Source: Aeromonas sobria (GTDB lineage Bacteria; Pseudomonadota; Gammaproteobacteria; Enterobacterales; Aeromonadaceae). From it: a stretch of 64,000 bases of DNA. The stretch is from assembly GCF_000820145.1 (NCBI RefSeq), contig NZ_CDBW01000002.1, forward strand, positions 78,363-142,362, read 5' to 3'. The notes under the pieces were generated by a model. It ran no database searches. It was not told the DNA's origin and was given only the letters and a program-made list of their open reading frames with translations. Shown in pieces: positions 28,192-37,790 of the stretch; position 1 is the stretch's first letter, and every line of letters begins with the position of its first letter. Made by a program: the position numbers and the translations under genes.

Positions 28192-28797
28192 TCAGTCTTT
28201 CTTGGTCAGCAGGAACTGCACCAGTTTGTTGAACTGCTCTTGAGAGGTGATGGATTCAATCTTCACCATGTACTTGCCGTTCACCAGAAACGCAGGCACA
28301 CCACGAATGTTGTAGCTCTGCATGTTGCGATCGAACTGGGAGACCATGCCGGAAACCGCGAAGCTGTCGACGGCACCGTCAAACTCCTCGGCCGGAACAC
28401 CGTTGTCGACAAAGATTTTCTTCACATCGTCACGGCTGGTCGGATACTGGCGCTGTTGCATCTTGCTAAAGATGGCGGGAGTGACCTTGCTCTCTGCATT
28501 GAGCAAAGTGGCAACCGCGTAGGCACGCTGCATCTCTGGCCCCATCTCGCCACCCATGAAGTTCACCGGGTTCTTCTTGAGGGGCACATCTTTTGGCAAA
28601 CCAGCCTGCAGTTGCTCAACGATGGGTTCAAACGTCGCGCAATGCGGGCAGAAGTAAGAGAAAAACTCCATCACTTCAGGCTTCGCAGAGGCAGTCTGCT
28701 TGACCACATCGTAGTTAACGCCTTCCTTGAATTCGGGGGCGGCGTGAACCATGGGGACCATCAGCATGGCTGCGAGGAAAAATAAAACTTTTTTCAT
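28192..28797 (-). CDS. dsbA: thiol:disulfide interchange protein DsbA
   Basis: A 201-residue periplasmic oxidoreductase with signal peptide (cleavage after VHA, about residue 19). The active site is CPHC (Cys50 and Cys53 of the precursor) and the cis-proline loop is GVPAFLVNGKY. It introduces disulfides into exported proteins and is recycled by DsbB. The start has AGGAAA upstream. It follows srkA on the same strand after 137 bases, the order seen in E. coli. Confidence 0.96.
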   Translation of the reverse strand: MKKVLFFLAAMLMVPMVHAAPEFKEGVNYDVVKQTASAKPEVMEFFSYFCPHCATFEPIVEQLQAGLPKDVPLKKNPVNFMGGEMGPEMQRAYAVATLLNAESKVTPAIFSKMQQRQYPTSRDDVKKIFVDNGVPAEEFDGAVDSFAVSGMVSQFDRNMQSYNIRGVPAFLVNGKYMVKIESITSQEQFNKLVQFLLTKKD

Positions 28798-28934
28798 GAT
28801 GTTTCCTGTTAAGGGATCACTGTGAGGCACGCCCGGCGAACCGAAGCAGTGCCAAGCCTATTGTTTCGCCATGCTGACGTCAATGGTCAGGGCCAGAGAT
28901 CGAGTCACGCTTGCCACGCAAGATCCCTTCAATT

Positions 28935-29912
28935 TCACCAGTTTGGCATCAGGCTCAAAGGTGGCGCCTTCAGTGCCGCCAGCTGATCATGCAGGGTCGC
29001 AATCTGCTGGCGCCAGTAGTGATCGGTATTGAACCAGGGGAAGTGACGGGGGAAAGCAGGGTCTTCCCAGCGTCGCGCCAGCCATGCCATGTAGTGGACG
29101 ATCCGCATCGCCCGCAGCGGCTCAATCAGCGCCAATTCCCGCGAATCAAACTCCATGAACTCCTCGTAGCCTGCCAGCAGGGTATCGAGCTGGATCTGCT
29201 GCTCGTGGCGCTCGCCGCTCAGCATCATCCAGAGATCCTGAATGGCCGGGCCGGTACGGCAGTCATCGAGATCGACAAACATGGGGCCGTCGCGCCACAG
29301 AATGTTGCCCGGGTGGCAGTCACCATGCAGCGAGATCTGCGCCACATCCAGGGTCATGGCATCGCAAACGTGTTTGATCAGCTCATCGAGCACCCCGAAA
29401 AATTGCTTGGCCAGCCCACTCGGCAGCCACTCGCCAGACGCCAGCAGCTGACGCGGTTCGTGCAGCATGCTCTCGACGTCAAGCCGAACACGGTGATGAA
29501 ACGGCTTGCTGGCACCAATCTGATGGATGCGGCCAAGATAGCGCCCCACCCACTCCAGCTGATCGAGGTTATCCACCTCAAACTGGCGACCACCGACGCT
29601 CTGCCAGATGGCGAACGGATAGCCCTGATGCTCCAGCAGGGTTTCGCCCGCGAAGGCGATCGGGGCGGCCACCGGGATCTCCGCATCACAGAGCCGGGCA
29701 GCATACTCATGCTCTTCGAGGATCTGGGCCCGGCTCCAGCGACCAGGACGGTAGAACTTCACCACATAGCGGCGACGCTCCTCATCCTGAAACTGGTAGA
29801 CCCGGTTTTCGTAGCTGTTGAGTTCGATTAGGCCGGAGTCGAGCCGCAGACCGCTGAGATCGAGCGCGTCCATGATGAGGTCGGGTGTGAGATCGGAATA
29901 GTTGAAACGCAT
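28935..29912 (-). CDS. srkA: stress-response Ser/Thr kinase SrkA (YihE)
   Basis: A 325-residue aminoglycoside-phosphotransferase-fold kinase (328 in E. coli). Highly conserved blocks are LNSYENRVYQFQDE, VVKFYRPGRW, the catalytic loop HGDCHPGNILWRDG and MFVDLDDCRTGPA. SrkA counters Cpx-linked and MazEF-linked death signals under stress. ATG at 29912 has GGTGGA at five bases; an upstream ATG four codons earlier is the alternative. Probably co-transcribed with dsbA, giving Cpx-type control as in E. coli, which is inference. Confidence 0.94.
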   Translation of the reverse strand: MRFNYSDLTPDLIMDALDLSGLRLDSGLIELNSYENRVYQFQDEERRRYVVKFYRPGRWSRAQILEEHEYAARLCDAEIPVAAPIAFAGETLLEHQGYPFAIWQSVGGRQFEVDNLDQLEWVGRYLGRIHQIGASKPFHHRVRLDVESMLHEPRQLLASGEWLPSGLAKQFFGVLDELIKHVCDAMTLDVAQISLHGDCHPGNILWRDGPMFVDLDDCRTGPAIQDLWMMLSGERHEQQIQLDTLLAGYEEFMEFDSRELALIEPLRAMRIVHYMAWLARRWEDPAFPRHFPWFNTDHYWRQQIATLHDQLAALKAPPLSLMPNW

Positions 29913-29926
29913 GTCATCCACCATAA

Positions 29927-29948
29927 GAAAGGGGCGCCGTTGCGCCCC
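29927..29948 (-). terminator. terminator after ccoG
   Basis: Stem GGGGCGC / GCGCCCC with a 4-base loop; in the minus orientation followed by TTTCTTATGG. Confidence 0.6.
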
Positions 29949-30017
29949 ATTCTATCCGAGATAGCCAACGAATACCGCCGTTGGCCTCCTCATCTAATCT
30001 CTATCCGCAAGCTGTAG

Positions 30018-31469
30018 TTACAACCGGCTGATAAACTTGCTGCCCTGACGCAGGTTGCCCTTGCTGTCATCAGGCGCCGCCCCTTCCCGTTTCAGCACAA
30101 ACTTGATGTCCAGAGTCGGTCGTTTCAGGTTGTAGGGGTCAACCGCCAGACTGACCGGCAGGGTGTAGATCTCGCCCGCCTTCAGAGTCACTTGGCGTGG
30201 GCCGAACCACTGATACTCGGGCAAGCCCTCCACATCCAGCTGGTAGGTCTGGGGTTGCAGGGTCTTGTTGAGGATCTTGAGGGTATAAGTGTTCTCGATC
30301 AGCCCCTCGCTGTTCTCACGGAATAGCTGGTTGCGATCCCGCAGGATATCGAGCCCCATCGGCATGATGGACATGGCGTTGTAGACAAACACCCCCAGCA
30401 TCACCGCCATCACCAGCCCGTAGCCAATCAACTTGGGCCGTGCCACATGGGTGGAGTCGTGGGCCAGCTTGTGCTCTGTGGTGTAGCTGATGAGCCCTTT
30501 CGGGTAGCCCATCCGCTCCATGGTCTGGTCGCAGGCATCGACGCAAGCGCCGCAGTTGATGCACTCGTACTGCAGGCCATCGCGGATATCGATGCCGGTC
30601 GGGCAGACCTGCACGCAGAGGTCGCAGTCGATACAGTCACCCAGCCCCAGCGCCTTGTGGTCAGCCTTGCGGGAGCGGGCACCGCGGGTCTCGCCACGCT
30701 TGGTGTCATACCCGACGATGAAGGTGTCTTTGTCGAACATGGCGGACTGGAAACGGGCGTAGGGGCACATATGGATGCACATGATGGCGCGCATCCAGCC
30801 TGCGTTGCCGTAGGTGATGATGGTAAAGAAGAGCACCCAGAACAGCACCCATCCGCTGGCCTGCAGGGTGAAGAAGTCCGGCACCAGTTCAGTGACATCC
30901 TGGAAATAGGCGACGAAGGTCAGACCGGTTACCAGCGAGATGACCAGCCAGGCCAGATGCTTGACCCCCTTGCGGGCCAGCTTCTCTGCCGACCAGGGTC
31001 CGGCATCCAGCTTGCGCCGCTTGTTGGCGGGCCCTTCCAGCTTCTCTTCAAACCAGATGAACATGAAGGTCCACACCGTCTGCGGGCAGAGATAGCCGCA
31101 CCAGACCCGGCCGAGGAAGGTGGTCACAAAGAAGAGGGCGAAGGCTGCAATCATGAAGAGCCAGGCGAGCAGGGTCAGATCCTGCGGCCAGATGGTGGCG
31201 CCAAAGATATGGAACTGCTGATGGCCAAGATCGAACAGCACCGCCTGGCGGCCGTCATAACGCAGCCAGGGCAGCAGCACAAAGAAGGCAACGAAAAACC
31301 AGCCCATGGCCTTGCGCACCCGCTGCCATGTTCCGGTCTGGGCCCGCACATAGATACGGTTGCCAGGGTTGAATCTGTCGTCGCTGGCTTTGAACGTGTT
31401 GGGATTGTAGGTCCCGGTTACGCCCTTGTCGGTAACGTCCTTGATATCGATTTTTTCGTGGTCGGCCAT
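30018..31469 (-). CDS. ccoG: cytochrome c oxidase accessory protein CcoG (RdxA/FixG)
   Basis: A 483-residue inner-membrane ferredoxin-like protein needed for copper reduction during cbb3-type oxidase assembly. About five membrane helices are followed by two clusters CIDCDLCVQVCP and CINCGACVDACD, ligands for two [4Fe-4S] centres, and a C-terminal Ig-like FixG domain (about 360-483). The N-terminal half also has the conserved GRVWCGYLCPQTVW. No cco structural genes are adjacent. Its promoter region may carry an FNR-like site but none is convincing. Confidence 0.94.
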   Translation of the reverse strand: MADHEKIDIKDVTDKGVTGTYNPNTFKASDDRFNPGNRIYVRAQTGTWQRVRKAMGWFFVAFFVLLPWLRYDGRQAVLFDLGHQQFHIFGATIWPQDLTLLAWLFMIAAFALFFVTTFLGRVWCGYLCPQTVWTFMFIWFEEKLEGPANKRRKLDAGPWSAEKLARKGVKHLAWLVISLVTGLTFVAYFQDVTELVPDFFTLQASGWVLFWVLFFTIITYGNAGWMRAIMCIHMCPYARFQSAMFDKDTFIVGYDTKRGETRGARSRKADHKALGLGDCIDCDLCVQVCPTGIDIRDGLQYECINCGACVDACDQTMERMGYPKGLISYTTEHKLAHDSTHVARPKLIGYGLVMAVMLGVFVYNAMSIMPMGLDILRDRNQLFRENSEGLIENTYTLKILNKTLQPQTYQLDVEGLPEYQWFGPRQVTLKAGEIYTLPVSLAVDPYNLKRPTLDIKFVLKREGAAPDDSKGNLRQGSKFISRL

Positions 31470-31581
31470 TGCAAGACATCGCTCCCTTATTTGTTATGGA
31501 GCGGATTATATCTTAAACAGCATGCTAATTGTGTGGGTTAGATGTATCTAACATTGGCGTTTGATCGCAATTTTCAGCAAC

Positions 31582-31614
31582 AAAAAAGCGCATCACCCCA
31601 AGGTGATGCGCTTC
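31582..31614 (-). terminator. terminator after yihD
   Basis: Stem AAGCGCATCACC / GGTGATGCGCTT, 12 bp, followed in the minus orientation by TTTTTTG. Confidence 0.9.
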
Positions 31615-31624
31615 CACTAAAGAT

Positions 31625-31888
31625 TCACTTGATTCCGCGAGCCTTCAGCAGTGCCTCTTTGAAATCGGGCACATGATCCTTGGCCAGACCGGGGATCATC
31701 GCCTGCTTGTCGGATTCCCGCATCTTGAGGTGATAGATCAGCATGTCGTCGGTCAGCTCGGACAGAGGACCTTCAAATCCCGCTTCGTTGGCCAGTTTGG
31801 CTACAAACTGCACCAGGCTGAGATCCTGTTCCTTGATCCAGGCAGGCTGCAACAACTCCAGCAGCTCTTCGATACGATGACATTGCAT
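31625..31888 (-). CDS. yihD: YihD family protein (DUF1040)
   Basis: An 87-residue cytoplasmic protein matching E. coli YihD (89 residues) in [43 protein letters not shown] and ALLKARGIK. Function unknown. ATG at 31888 has GAGG at six bases; a TTG two codons upstream is too close to it. In E. coli yihD also lies beside srkA and dsbA; here ccoG intervenes. It follows the diguanylate cyclase gene by 30 bases, so the two may share a transcript. Confidence 0.92.
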   Translation of the reverse strand: MQCHRIEELLELLQPAWIKEQDLSLVQFVAKLANEAGFEGPLSELTDDMLIYHLKMRESDKQAMIPGLAKDHVPDFKEALLKARGIK

Positions 31889-31918
31889 AGACAACCTCTT
31901 TAATCTGTCACGTTAAAC

Positions 31919-33073
31919 TCAGGCAACCTTACCCATCAAGGCTACTTCGATTCGATCCCGCCCATTATGCTTGGCCTGATAGAGGGCCGCATCCGCTTTC
32001 TGGATCAAATCGGCGATTTTCATGCTGTTATCCGGTATCAGTGTGGCAACACCAAAACTACATGTGACCCGACCGGAGACCAGCGACTTCTGATGAGGAA
32101 TATCAAGCTCCTTGAGCGCCTGCCGCACATGATCCGCCACCTGCAACGCCCCCTGCATGCCGGTACAGGGCAGCAACAGAGCGAACTCCTCACCACCGTA
32201 ACGGGCCGCCAGATCGTCCTCCCGCCGCTCCACCTCGGCCAGCAAGGCGGCCACCTGCTGCAGACAGTCATCGCCCGCTTGATGGCCATAATGGTCATTG
32301 AACTGCTTGAAGTAATCCACATCCAGCAGCACCAGTGACAAAGGCACCTTGGCCCGATGGCAGCGACGCCAGGTCAGCTCCAGACAGTCATCGAGGTGGG
32401 CGCGATTGGCGATGCCGGTCAAGCCATCGAGACGAGAGGTAAGGCGCAGATGCTCGGAGACCACCTTCAATTCGGCCGCCAGCTCGGCGTTGGAAAAACG
32501 GTGATGGAGCGAGGCGATCTGATCCCGCCGCATCCTCCGCAACAGGGTTGGCAAAAAAACGAACAGATAACCCGCCAGCATGCAGGAGACGATCCGCTCC
32601 TGCTCGTTGCCATTGCCCAACTCGAACAGCATGGCTACCCCCAGCGGCAGGGTGGCGCCATAGAGGGTACGACGGCTACCAAACAGCATGATGGCACTGC
32701 CGGTAAGAAGGAGGCTGGAGAGCATTAACATCGCGGCCCGGTAGGTATCGGGCAGCTTGTCCATGTAGAGCAGTACCCCGAGGGCCCAGATGATGGAGGT
32801 GATGGTGACGCCGATAAAGAGCTCGCGCTCCAGCACCGGTAGCGGCGTCTGGTGCAGGCGGGATTGCCGCCAGCGCAAGTGCCAGCCCCGGCCAAGCAGC
32901 CACAGGCAAGTCCCTGCTAACCAGCCAAGTGCTTCACTGGCGGGCAGATAGTCATGAAACAGCAGACTCCAACCCAATGCCAACACCCCCAAGCAGGGGA
33001 GACTGAAGGATGCGTGGGTATAGAGCTGGGCCATGATGGCCTGCTTAACCTGGCGTGTCACACTCTGGGTCAA
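31919..33073 (-). CDS. membrane-bound GGDEF diguanylate cyclase
   Basis: A 384-residue protein with about six membrane helices (residues 20-190) and a C-terminal GGDEF domain (about 215-380) with an intact active site RYGGEEF. An RxxD product-inhibition site (REDD) lies five residues before GGEEF, so feedback control by cyclic di-GMP is expected. Degenerate partner EAL domain absent. Start: TTG at 33073 with GGGAG at seven bases; ATG at 33034 is a real alternative. No separate sensory domain besides the membrane region is recognised. Confidence 0.88.
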   Translation of the reverse strand: MTQSVTRQVKQAIMAQLYTHASFSLPCLGVLALGWSLLFHDYLPASEALGWLAGTCLWLLGRGWHLRWRQSRLHQTPLPVLERELFIGVTITSIIWALGVLLYMDKLPDTYRAAMLMLSSLLLTGSAIMLFGSRRTLYGATLPLGVAMLFELGNGNEQERIVSCMLAGYLFVFLPTLLRRMRRDQIASLHHRFSNAELAAELKVVSEHLRLTSRLDGLTGIANRAHLDDCLELTWRRCHRAKVPLSLVLLDVDYFKQFNDHYGHQAGDDCLQQVAALLAEVERREDDLAARYGGEEFALLLPCTGMQGALQVADHVRQALKELDIPHQKSLVSGRVTCSFGVATLIPDNSMKIADLIQKADAALYQAKHNGRDRIEVALMGKVA

Positions 33074-33198
33074 CTGAGTACTCCCGTACAAGAGCCGAGC
33101 AGTCTACCATCAGCCCCTGACAGGCAACAATAAAGCGCCGTTTATTAAGAAGTCACTCATCAAAGGGGGGGTCCCTCAGCTGGCTAGCAAGTCTTTGT

Positions 33199-33588
33199 TC
33201 AGCCCTTCTCCAGCTCGTCGAGAATGGGGCATTCCGGATTGTCGTCCCCATGGCAGCAACAGACCAACCCTTCCAGCGAGCTGAGCATTGCCTGCAGACC
33301 GCTGATTCGGGCCCGCAGATCGACGATCTTCTCCTGTGCCAGCTTCTTCACCTGAGCGCTGGTGCGATGCTCGTTGCGATAGAGTGCCAGTAGCTCCTGA
33401 CACTCCTCCAGATTAAAGCCGGTCTCCCGCGCCCGCTTGACGAAGCGCAGCTCCCGCAGCGAGCCCTCGGTATAGCTGCGATAGCCGTTGTCGCTGCGCA
33501 CTGGCGCCTTGATGAGGCCGATACTCTCGTAGTAACGGATGGTCTTGGCGGTCAGCCCCGTGGCCTTGGCAACCTTGCTGATGTTCAT
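33199..33588 (-). CDS. cueR: CueR, copper-responsive MerR-family activator
   Basis: A 129-residue MerR regulator. The helix-turn-helix (about 1-45) is followed by a dimerisation helix and a C-terminal metal loop CCCHGDDNPECPIL in which Cys112 and Cys120 align exactly with the Cu(I) ligands of E. coli CueR. It starts immediately after the copA stop codon with no gap, so copA and cueR form one transcription unit. A MerR-type promoter with a 19-base spacer lies upstream of copA. Confidence 0.95.
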   Translation of the reverse strand: MNISKVAKATGLTAKTIRYYESIGLIKAPVRSDNGYRSYTEGSLRELRFVKRARETGFNLEECQELLALYRNEHRTSAQVKKLAQEKIVDLRARISGLQAMLSSLEGLVCCCHGDDNPECPILDELEKG

Positions 33589-36018
33589 TTATGCCTCCTT
33601 ACTGATCGGGTTGGATGCTGGCCCGTGCACCGCTCTGGGCTGCCAGCGTTTCAATAACAGGGAATTGCTTAAAACCGTGATGCTGCTCAGGGCCATGGCC
33701 GCCCCCGCCAGCTCGGGGCTGAGATAGCCCAGTGCCGCCAGCGGAATGCCGATGATGTTGAATACGAAGGCCCAGAACAGATTCTGCTGGATGGTGCGCC
33801 AGGTGGCCGCCGAGATGTCGATCGCATCGGCCACCAGCCGCGGGTCAGATCGCATCAGCGTGATGGAGGCGGTCTCCATCGCTACATCGGAGCCAGAGCC
33901 CATGGCGATGCCGACATCCGCCGCCGCCAGCGCCGGGGCGTCGTTCACCCCGTCCCCCACCATGGCCACCAGCCCGCGGGTTTGCGCCCGCAGCGCCTCG
34001 ACCTTTTCCACCTTGCCGACCGGCAGCACGGAGTCAAACGCCCCGTCCAACCCCAGCTGGGCAGCGATGTAAGCCACCGGCGCTGGCGCATCGCCACTCA
34101 CCAGCCAGCTGGCGATGCCGCGCTGGCGCAGGGTGGCGATGGCTTCCGCACTCTCGGGGCGCAAGGTATCGGCCAGCGCGGCGATGCCTGCCATCACGCC
34201 GTCGATGGCGACCCAGACCCGGGTTGCCCCATCGGCAGGTTGTGCGTCCTGTTGCGGCTGATCAATGCCGAGCTGGGCCAGCAGGACTCCATTACCGATG
34301 GCGACTCTGTGGCCCGCCACCTGACCGACAATACCGGCGCCAACCCGCACCTCGACCGCCTCCGGCTGAGGCAGTGCCGCCTCTTTGCCGACCGCCTCGC
34401 GCATCGCCAGCGCCAGCGGGTGTTCGCTCGCCTGTTGCAGGGCGGCGGCGAGGCGCAGTTGCTCGTCGTTGCCGCTCCAGCTGGCCAGCACCGGCCGACC
34501 CTGCGTCAGGGTGCCGGTCTTGTCGAAGATCAACGCCTTGATGGCATGGGCCTTCTGCAGGGTATCCACATCCTTGATCAGGATGCCGTGACGCGCCGCC
34601 ACCCCGGTGCCGGTCACGATGGCCGCCGGGGTCGCCAACCCGAGGGCGCAGGGACAGGCGATCACCAGCACCGCCACCGCTGCCAGCAGCGCCTGACCGA
34701 AATCGTTGCTGATGGCGTTCCACACCAGCAGGGTAAACAGGGCGATAGCCATCACCACTGGCACGAACACGGCGGAGACCTTGTCCACCAGCTGTTGCAG
34801 CGGCGCCTTGCCCATCTGGGCACTCTCCACCAGCGCGATAATCTTGCTGAGGCTGGACTCCTCCCCCACAGTCGTGGCCTCGATCTCCAGCACGCCGGAG
34901 CGATTGATGGCACCGCCCAGCACCTTGTCGTCCACACTGCGCGGCACCGGCAGGCTCTCGCCGGTGAGGATCGACTCGTCCAGCTCGCTGGCGCCGCTCA
35001 CTATCCTGCCATCCACCGGCACCCGCTCGCCCACCAGCACCCGCAGCCGATCGCCGCGCAGCACCTCGTCGATGGCGACGCTCTGCCACGTATCGCCACG
35101 CCAGACGGTGGCGGTTTCCGGCCGCAGCGCCATCAGTTCGCGAATGGCGGACTGGGTGCTGCGTCTGGCCCGTGCTTCCAGCAACTTCCCGAGGGAAATC
35201 AGGGTAATGATGATGGCGCTCGCCTCGAAATAGAGCTTGCCGCTGGCGGCCATCCCCAGCGTCAGCAGCAGATAGAGGCTATAGAAGTAGGCCGCACTGG
35301 TGCCGGTCGCCACCAGCACATCCATGTTGGCTGCGCGGTTCTTGAGGGCAAGCCAGGCGCCGCGGTAGAAGCGGGCGCCGATCCAGAACTGCACCGGGGT
35401 GGCGAGCAGCAGCTCCAACCAGGCAGGAAGATGCCAGGGGAACAACCCGGCCATGGCCAGCATCCCCACCAGCAGCGGCAACGTCAGCAAAGCCGAGGCG
35501 ATGACCCGGGTCTGCGCCTGACGGGCACTGGTGGCCTCCTGCGCTTCCCGCTCCAGCAACTGCTGGCGGCGGCCGCTGGCCGAGCCCTGCGCCAGTTTGG
35601 CGCCAAAGCCGAGCGCCTCGATCTGCTCGCGCAAGGCTGCGGGGCTCTGGGCCCCCGGCACCAACACGATGCGGGCCTGCTCGATGGAGAAGTTAACCTC
35701 GGCGGAGATCACGCCGGGCAGTGCTGCCAGCATCTTGTTCAGTCGCGCCGAACAGCCTGCGCAGGTCATGCCGCTGATCTGGAAAGACAGCGTTTCGCGG
35801 CCGTAGTCGTAACCCTGACTCTTGATGCTGTCGAGTACCACTGGTAGACGGTCAGGGCTGGCCAGATCGATGGCTGCCTGCTCCAGCGCGAAGTTGACGG
35901 TGGCCGATACCCCGTCGAGTTTGTTGAGGCTGGCCGCGATGCGGCCTGCGCAGTTGGCACAGCTCATGCCACTCAGTGGCAATTGCAGATGAATGGGGTG
36001 TTGCTGTTGAGTCGTCAT
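33589..36018 (-). CDS. copA: Cu(I)-exporting P1B-type ATPase CopA
   Basis: An 809-residue copper efflux ATPase. Two N-terminal heavy-metal domains (GMSCANC with Cys20 and Cys23; GMTCAGC with Cys86 and Cys89), eight membrane helices, the transport motif CPC in ACPCALGLATPAA, the phosphorylation motif DKTGTLTQG and the hinge GDGVNDAPALA are all present. It pumps cytoplasmic Cu(I) to the periplasm. The ATG at 36018 (MTTQQQ) follows GGAACGG-type Shine-Dalgarno; an upstream extension to 36066 would run through the promoter. Confidence 0.96.
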   Translation of the reverse strand: MTTQQQHPIHLQLPLSGMSCANCAGRIAASLNKLDGVSATVNFALEQAAIDLASPDRLPVVLDSIKSQGYDYGRETLSFQISGMTCAGCSARLNKMLAALPGVISAEVNFSIEQARIVLVPGAQSPAALREQIEALGFGAKLAQGSASGRRQQLLEREAQEATSARQAQTRVIASALLTLPLLVGMLAMAGLFPWHLPAWLELLLATPVQFWIGARFYRGAWLALKNRAANMDVLVATGTSAAYFYSLYLLLTLGMAASGKLYFEASAIIITLISLGKLLEARARRSTQSAIRELMALRPETATVWRGDTWQSVAIDEVLRGDRLRVLVGERVPVDGRIVSGASELDESILTGESLPVPRSVDDKVLGGAINRSGVLEIEATTVGEESSLSKIIALVESAQMGKAPLQQLVDKVSAVFVPVVMAIALFTLLVWNAISNDFGQALLAAVAVLVIACPCALGLATPAAIVTGTGVAARHGILIKDVDTLQKAHAIKALIFDKTGTLTQGRPVLASWSGNDEQLRLAAALQQASEHPLALAMREAVGKEAALPQPEAVEVRVGAGIVGQVAGHRVAIGNGVLLAQLGIDQPQQDAQPADGATRVWVAIDGVMAGIAALADTLRPESAEAIATLRQRGIASWLVSGDAPAPVAYIAAQLGLDGAFDSVLPVGKVEKVEALRAQTRGLVAMVGDGVNDAPALAAADVGIAMGSGSDVAMETASITLMRSDPRLVADAIDISAATWRTIQQNLFWAFVFNIIGIPLAALGYLSPELAGAAMALSSITVLSNSLLLKRWQPRAVHGPASNPISKEA

Positions 36019-36066
36019 GCCGTTCCTCCCCGGAACCCGTCGGCACCACAAAACGCCGACCGGCAA

Positions 36067-36097
36067 ACCCTAACCTTTACTGTAAGGGCAAGCTCAA
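36067..36097 (-). promoter_or_regulatory. CueR-dependent copA promoter and operator
   Basis: In the minus orientation a -35-like TTGAGC (36092-36097) and -10-like TAGGGT (36067-36072) are separated by 19 bases, the over-long spacer of MerR-family promoters. Inside the spacer the dyad CCTTTAC-TGTAAGG lies at 36074-36087, centred for CueR to underwind the DNA. Confidence 0.8.
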
Positions 36098-36124
36098 GCC
36101 ACATGATCCACTTTTTGCAGATGA

Positions 36125-36168
36125 AAAAAACGGCGCCCGTTTGCTGCCAGAGAGCAAACGGGCGCCGC
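36125..36168 (-). terminator. terminator after pyrE
   Basis: A long GC stem, CGGCGCCCGTTTGCT paired with its complement across a 7-base loop, followed in the minus orientation by TTTTTT. Confidence 0.93.
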
Positions 36169-36197
36169 ATTCAGCTATTGCGCGGTGTGAGCGGAAC

Positions 36198-36851
36198 TCA
36201 GATACCGTACTGGGCGCGGTAAGCCTTCATCGCCACCAGTTGCGCCGCCAGCTCCGGCTGCTCGGCCTGCTTCTCTTCCAGATACTGGATCAGGTCGCTC
36301 ATCTGGATGATGGCGATGATGTGGGCGCCGTAGTCACGCTCCACTTCCTGAATGGCGGAGAGCTCACCCTTGCCCTTCTCCTGACGATCCAGCGCGATCA
36401 GCACCCCCGCCAGCGAGGCGCCGTTGGCCTGGATCAGATCCATGGATTCACGGATGGCGGTCCCGGCGGTGATGACGTCGTCCACCAGCATGATGCGCCC
36501 CTTGAGCGGGCTGCCCACCAGATTGCCGCCTTCGCCGTGATCCTTGGCCTCCTTGCGGTTGAAGCACCAGGGCACATCCACATCATGTTGCTCTACCAGC
36601 TGCACTGCGGTAGCGGAGGCGATGGGGATCCCCTTGTAGGCCGGGCCAAACAGCACATCGAACTCGATGCCAGCATCCATCAGGGCGGCAGCATAGAAGC
36701 GGCCGAGGCGGGCCAGATCGCGGCCGCTGTTGAACAGACCGGCGTTGAAGAAGTAGGGGCTTTTACGACCGGATTTCAGGGTGAATTCACCGAATTTGAG
36801 GACCTGTTTCTCCAGGGCGAACTCGATAAATTGACGCTGGTAGGCTTTCAT
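36198..36851 (-). CDS. pyrE: orotate phosphoribosyltransferase
   Basis: A 217-residue enzyme (213 in E. coli) making orotidine monophosphate from orotate and PRPP. The PRPP motif [16 protein letters not shown] and the N-terminal [15 protein letters not shown] are diagnostic. It is second in the rph-pyrE operon; the 75-base spacer contains an attenuator, so expression is expected to fall when UTP is plentiful. Confidence 0.97.
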   Translation of the reverse strand: MKAYQRQFIEFALEKQVLKFGEFTLKSGRKSPYFFNAGLFNSGRDLARLGRFYAAALMDAGIEFDVLFGPAYKGIPIASATAVQLVEQHDVDVPWCFNRKEAKDHGEGGNLVGSPLKGRIMLVDDVITAGTAIRESMDLIQANGASLAGVLIALDRQEKGKGELSAIQEVERDYGAHIIAIIQMSDLIQYLEEKQAEQPELAAQLVAMKAYRAQYGI

Positions 36852-36893
36852 TCTGGCTCCTTGCTTGGCTTGTCGTTTACTTGTGTGGGGGTA

Positions 36894-36922
36894 TAAAAAA
36901 ACGCGGTCAATGCCGCGTTTTT
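36894..36922 (-). terminator. intercistronic pyrE attenuator
   Basis: Stem AACGCGG / CCGCGTT followed by TTTTTTTA in the minus orientation, between the rph stop and pyrE. The position matches the UTP-sensitive translation-coupled attenuator described for rph-pyrE in enteric bacteria. Confidence 0.88.
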
Positions 36923-36926
36923 AAAA

Positions 36927-37643
36927 TCAGGAGAGTGACTGCTTCTGCAGCGCAATGATCTCGGCAATGCCGTCCTTGGCGAGCCCCAGCATCGCCAGCA
37001 GCTCCTCATGGGTGAAGGGCTCGGCCTCCGCGGTGCCCTGCACCTCGATGATCCGACCATCTTCGGTCATCACTACGTTCATGTCGGTCTCGGCGGCGGA
37101 GTCTTCGATGTACTCCAGATCGCAGATGGCTTCGCCCTGATACATGCCGACAGAAACGGCGGCGATCATCTGCTTGAGCGGGCTCTGCTTCAGTTTGCCC
37201 TGTGCCACCATCCAGTTCAGCGCATCCACCAGCGCCACACAGGCACCGGTAATCGCAGCAGTACGAGTGCCACCATCTGCTTGCAGCACGTCACAGTCCA
37301 CAGTGATAGAGTGCTCACCCAGCGCAGTGAGGTCTACCGCAGCACGCAGGGAGCGGGCGATCAGACGGGAGATCTCCAGGGTACGACCGCTCTGCTTGCC
37401 AGAAGCCGCTTCGCGGTTCATCCGGGAGTGAGTGGAACGCGGCAGCATGCCGTATTCGGCAGTGACCCAACCCTGACCCTTGCCTTTCAGGAATCGCGGA
37501 ACGCTGGTGTCGACGCTGGCGGTGCAAAGCACGCGAGTGTTACCGAACTCCACCAGCACTGAGCCTTCTGCATGTTTGGTGAAATTGCGGGTAATGGTAA
37601 CCGGGCGAAGTTGCGCGGCACTGCGATCGCTTGGACGTGACAT
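36927..37643 (-). CDS. rph: ribonuclease PH
   Basis: A 238-residue phosphorolytic exoribonuclease that trims tRNA 3' ends. Complete family blocks: [44 protein letters not shown] and [18 protein letters not shown]. Unlike E. coli K-12, which carries an rph frameshift, the frame is intact here. AGAGG precedes the ATG. It is divergent from yicC. Confidence 0.97.
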   Translation of the reverse strand: MSRPSDRSAAQLRPVTITRNFTKHAEGSVLVEFGNTRVLCTASVDTSVPRFLKGKGQGWVTAEYGMLPRSTHSRMNREAASGKQSGRTLEISRLIARSLRAAVDLTALGEHSITVDCDVLQADGGTRTAAITGACVALVDALNWMVAQGKLKQSPLKQMIAAVSVGMYQGEAICDLEYIEDSAAETDMNVVMTEDGRIIEVQGTAEAEPFTHEELLAMLGLAKDGIAEIIALQKQSLS

Positions 37644-37790
37644 GGAACGGACCTCTGGGCTGGCTCAAATTGGCGAAGGAGTATAAGTCATTAGGTCCCA
37701 AATATCAGCCGCTAAAACCACGGCATCGGCTGACGAGCAGGGCCGGGCTGAGTATACTGGCCGCACACTTCATCAAGCCCGGAACAATCA

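Noticed and set aside
31561..31574. FNR-like site TTGAT-CGCA-ATTTT upstream of ccoG
   Set aside because: Only the left half matches the consensus; also about 90 bases from the gene and close to the yihD terminator, so not called.
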